From positions 1 through 61,955 of the forward strand of contig JASJDW010000026.1 in the NCBI GenBank assembly GCA_030064955.1: a stretch of 61,955 nt of DNA, read 5' to 3'. Below, piece by piece: positions 59,677 through 61,955 of the stretch; positions within the stretch are counted from its first letter, which is position 1, and the number at the start of each line of letters is the position of its first letter. The position numbers and the translations under genes are program-made. This DNA is from Crocosphaera sp. GTDB taxonomy: Bacteria > Cyanobacteriota > Cyanobacteriia > Cyanobacteriales > Microcystaceae. A model generated the notes under the pieces. It did no database searches and had not been told where the DNA came from. It saw only the letters and a program-made list of their open reading frames with translations.

Positions 59677-61413
59677 TCATGCTATTTTTCTCATAACTCT
59701 TTTACTCTTACGATTTTTATTTTCAATGCTTTCCTGCAACTTTTTGGTTGTTTCTTCTTTATCTATCTTAGGTAACTTCAGCAATACTCCCGTAAAAAAC
59801 CAATAATAGACAGCTACAGGATCGGTGTCTAAAGGATACCAATAAGGGAAAAAAGAGATGATAAGGATAAAGACCCAAAAACCCGAACCAAAACTACGAA
59901 TACTTGGTGTTTTAACCGACCTATAACTTTTAAAAGTAACTATTACTATATTGGTCGTAAAAATTATAAAGGCAATCAAACCAGGATAACCTGTTTCGTA
60001 AAGAAGTTTCGGATGATAGGTTTCTACTAAAGCCGTACGTCCAAAAACTCTAGTAGAGTTAGTAGCTTTGCCCAAACCCCTACCTAAGATACCTTTTTGA
60101 TTGTTAACGGCAAAGTTCATTTGTTTAACAATAAATTGGTGAGGTGGAGCAGTATTCCAACGAGCTACAAAACTGTCAACTCTTTCTTGCACTATAGCTG
60201 GATTAGTTAAGGCTATTGTAGTTAAAATTAGACCTAATAGGGCAGCAATTGGAATTAATCGTTTAAGATTAGCAATTTGTCCCGTCAAAATTAGGGAAAT
60301 GAATACACACACAGGAACTAGTGCTAAAGCAATTCTTTGACCGCAAATTACAGCATTAATAAAAACTAATACCAGCCCCCCCAGTCCAGCAGTGCGCCAA
60401 AATAAGGATCGATCAGAAAAAGCGACGTTAAAAGTAATAAAGCTGTTCGCAATTAAAAACCATGCCCAGTGCCAAGGAGAAACAAAAGTACCTGGAAGAC
60501 GAATTTGACCCTGAGATGGACTATACAGTAAAGAACCACCAACCAAACATTTAGCTCCTGTAGTAGCTCTAAATAAGTCTTCTCCCACAGCAGCACGAGT
60601 CCCATCGCAAATTCCGACTTTCAACATAAGGTATTGAATAACACCCAAGCCACAACAAACTACAGCTAGAACTACTAATAGTCTTCCTAGAAAAACTAAT
60701 TGTTTTTTGTCTTCAATGAGATAATAAGCGCAAAAAATTAGGGGAACATAACCTACAAACACCTTCATTCCCAGAATTCCCTGTAAAAAAGGAATTCCCT
60801 GTTTGCAAGGGGTAAGAATTACAATACCTGTCTCTGGATTGAGAATCAAGGAGCCATCTGGGGTGCGGAGATACCTGTCGTAGTCACTGAGGCTATCACA
60901 ATGGGGAAGAGCTACTTGTTGTACTCCATTGACAAAAAAGAGAGTCATCAATGTTACGGCTGCAAGCAGGAAAAAAGTCAGCTTCAGGTTGGAATTAATA
61001 ATTATCGGTTTTCTCTGACGGCGACATTCTTGAATTAAAGCAACTAGAGCCGGAAGATAAAATACATCTTTGGCAACTTGAAATAGCACATTACCCCCGC
61101 CAATCCAGTAGGTAATAGTGCCAGCAAAGCACATATAAATCAGAAAAACCCAAAGAGCAGGGCGGGGATAGACATAGGAGAAAACTAGACAGGGAAGTCC
61201 TACTGTTATTCCTAATGCTAATTTAAGATTACCAAAGAGAAATCCTAAAGGTACTGCGATCGCAATACTAATACTTAAGCATATAATAATTAGGCTGATG
61301 AGTTTCTTGCGGGCTTCTTTGGCTTTGCGTTTTTGCAGCAAACGCTCTTTCATATTGCTACTAGCTTTACTGTTCTGAGACTTTCGTCTTCCGCCCCGTC
61401 TAGCTCTAACCAT
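59677..61413 (-). CDS. O-antigen ligase/polymerase-like membrane protein
   Basis: 578 residues with about 11 membrane segments. A strongly basic N-terminus (residues 1-35) leads into the first (LISLIIICLSISIAIAVPLG). The large periplasmic loop before the last segments, with RVFGRTALVETYHPKLLYET and a preceding GRGLGKATN, is the Wzy_C/O-antigen ligase region. It joins or polymerises lipid-linked polysaccharide units. It begins the GT group on the minus strand. Confidence 0.88.
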   Translation of the reverse strand: MVRARRGGRRKSQNSKASSNMKERLLQKRKAKEARKKLISLIIICLSISIAIAVPLGFLFGNLKLALGITVGLPCLVFSYVYPRPALWVFLIYMCFAGTITYWIGGGNVLFQVAKDVFYLPALVALIQECRRQRKPIIINSNLKLTFFLLAAVTLMTLFFVNGVQQVALPHCDSLSDYDRYLRTPDGSLILNPETGIVILTPCKQGIPFLQGILGMKVFVGYVPLIFCAYYLIEDKKQLVFLGRLLVVLAVVCCGLGVIQYLMLKVGICDGTRAAVGEDLFRATTGAKCLVGGSLLYSPSQGQIRLPGTFVSPWHWAWFLIANSFITFNVAFSDRSLFWRTAGLGGLVLVFINAVICGQRIALALVPVCVFISLILTGQIANLKRLIPIAALLGLILTTIALTNPAIVQERVDSFVARWNTAPPHQFIVKQMNFAVNNQKGILGRGLGKATNSTRVFGRTALVETYHPKLLYETGYPGLIAFIIFTTNIVIVTFKSYRSVKTPSIRSFGSGFWVFILIISFFPYWYPLDTDPVAVYYWFFTGVLLKLPKIDKEETTKKLQESIENKNRKSKRVMRKIA

Positions 61414-61469
61414 AAGTTAATTGAATAATTCCTTGCACTAATAAATAATAGAACACTACAGAAGTTAGA

Positions 61470-61831
61470 TTACCTAGGTTTAACACCTCCAAACAAGGCA
61501 ATTTCTAGCAGTCTGAAAAAACAATCCACATCAGTAAAACCCATATCTCTCAGCCACTGACACTGGGTTTCTACTAAAGTCAAAATATTAGCATTTTTGT
61601 CGTTACGGTTATAGTATTGTTGGGCAATCTCATCTTTGGATTGATTAGTATTATGGGTTTTGTGATAAGCATAGAGAGAATCAACAAATAACTCATCAAA
61701 GGCTTTTTCTCCCAGAGACGAGCGAGAAGCAATATGTTCTAAATTCAGAAAAATTCCTTTTGGTTGAAGCAAGTCATAAATTTCTCGATAAATTTCCTGT
61801 TTCCTGGAATCTGGTTGATGATGAATAGCGA
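61470..61831 (-). CDS. SAM-dependent methyltransferase, C-terminal part (truncated at the window end)
   Basis: About 120 codons of a class I methyltransferase C-terminus. Reading back from 61831: FAIHHQPDSRKQEIYREIYD, then LLQPKGIFLNLEHIAS and the end WLRDMGFTDVDCFFRLLEIA. These are the post-motif blocks of UbiE/Coq5-like enzymes acting in polysaccharide or small-molecule modification. The N-terminal SAM-binding half is absent because the sequence folds back on itself at 61832. The start at 61772 in that frame is internal, not real. Confidence 0.75.
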
Positions 61832-61955
61832 AACCAGATTCCAGGAAACAGGAAATTTATCGAGAAATTTATGACTTGCTTCAACCAAAAGGAATTTTTC
61901 TGAATTTAGAACATATTGCTTCTCGCTCGTCTCTGGGAGAAAAAGCCTTTGATGA
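61693..61955. repeat. Perfect 124-base inverted repeat at the window end
   Basis: 61832-61955 is the exact reverse complement of 61693-61816, separated by a 15-base spacer (61817-61831). The right arm runs to the last base of the window. The left arm and the spacer are normal methyltransferase coding sequence. Confidence 0.95.

Noticed and set aside
1-61955. tRNA or rRNA genes, including a tRNA as attachment site
   Set aside because: I saw no cloverleaf with the TTCGANNC arm or rRNA-like sequence; the element end lies in a protein gene.

Overview
The window reads as a cyanobacterial chromosome segment. The HIP1 octamer GCGATCGC recurs throughout, the DNA is AT-rich, and the right half carries plain cyanobacterial genes: ycf54, ndhS, DUF4330, a HAS-barrel protein and stpA for the salt-stress solute glucosylglycerol. 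A unicellular, salt-tolerant Crocosphaera/Cyanothece-like organism fits best; this is inference from gene content.

Positions 1 to about 31,260 are a prophage-like integrated element whose left end lies outside the window. It carries a bifunctional endolysin, tail or baseplate-like proteins, a small terminase subunit, a very long fibre-like protein, replication-type proteins, several small regulators (XRE, ribbon-helix-helix, zinc ribbons), a GIY-YIG nuclease, an ASCH-domain protein, a cytosine methyltransferase and, at its right edge, a large serine recombinase of the XisF type. It has been invaded by IS607 and IS200/IS605 elements and by an IsrB element with its upstream omega-RNA region. 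A protein resembling serine-integrase directionality factors (25850-27082) lies a few kb from the recombinase. Hairpin repeats sit inside many of its reading frames without breaking them, and short AT-rich 7-nt repeats precede several start codons.

The element ends in the 3' part of a gene whose stop codon overlaps the start of dndD. The interrupted gene is therefore most likely dndC, of the DNA phosphorothioation system. From 31,263 to about 37,930 lies the dnd island: dndD, a small protein with a thrice-repeated motif, two small membrane proteins, a Uma2 nuclease-like protein and the phosphorothioation-associated methyltransferase, which has a duplicated flanking domain. Excision of the element would be expected to restore dndC.

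From about 38,267 to 57,335 is core chromosome: a GT2 glycosyltransferase, pdxJ, ycf54, a RodZ-like protein, smc, hisN-hisC, stpA, hisB, DUF4330, a universal stress protein, pheS, a degenerate histidine kinase, a HAS-barrel protein and ndhS, with miniature repeats between genes. From 57,456 to the end is a polysaccharide cluster on the minus strand (GT4, GT2, O-antigen ligase-like, methyltransferase). The last 124 bases are an exact inverted copy of the sequence just before them, which looks like an assembly or amplification fold-back at a contig end.

The most unusual signal is a bulged hairpin family at 5332-5374, 7193-7235 and 14753-14793. It has the same 8-1-9-3-9-5-8 layout each time, with compensating base changes in both stems.
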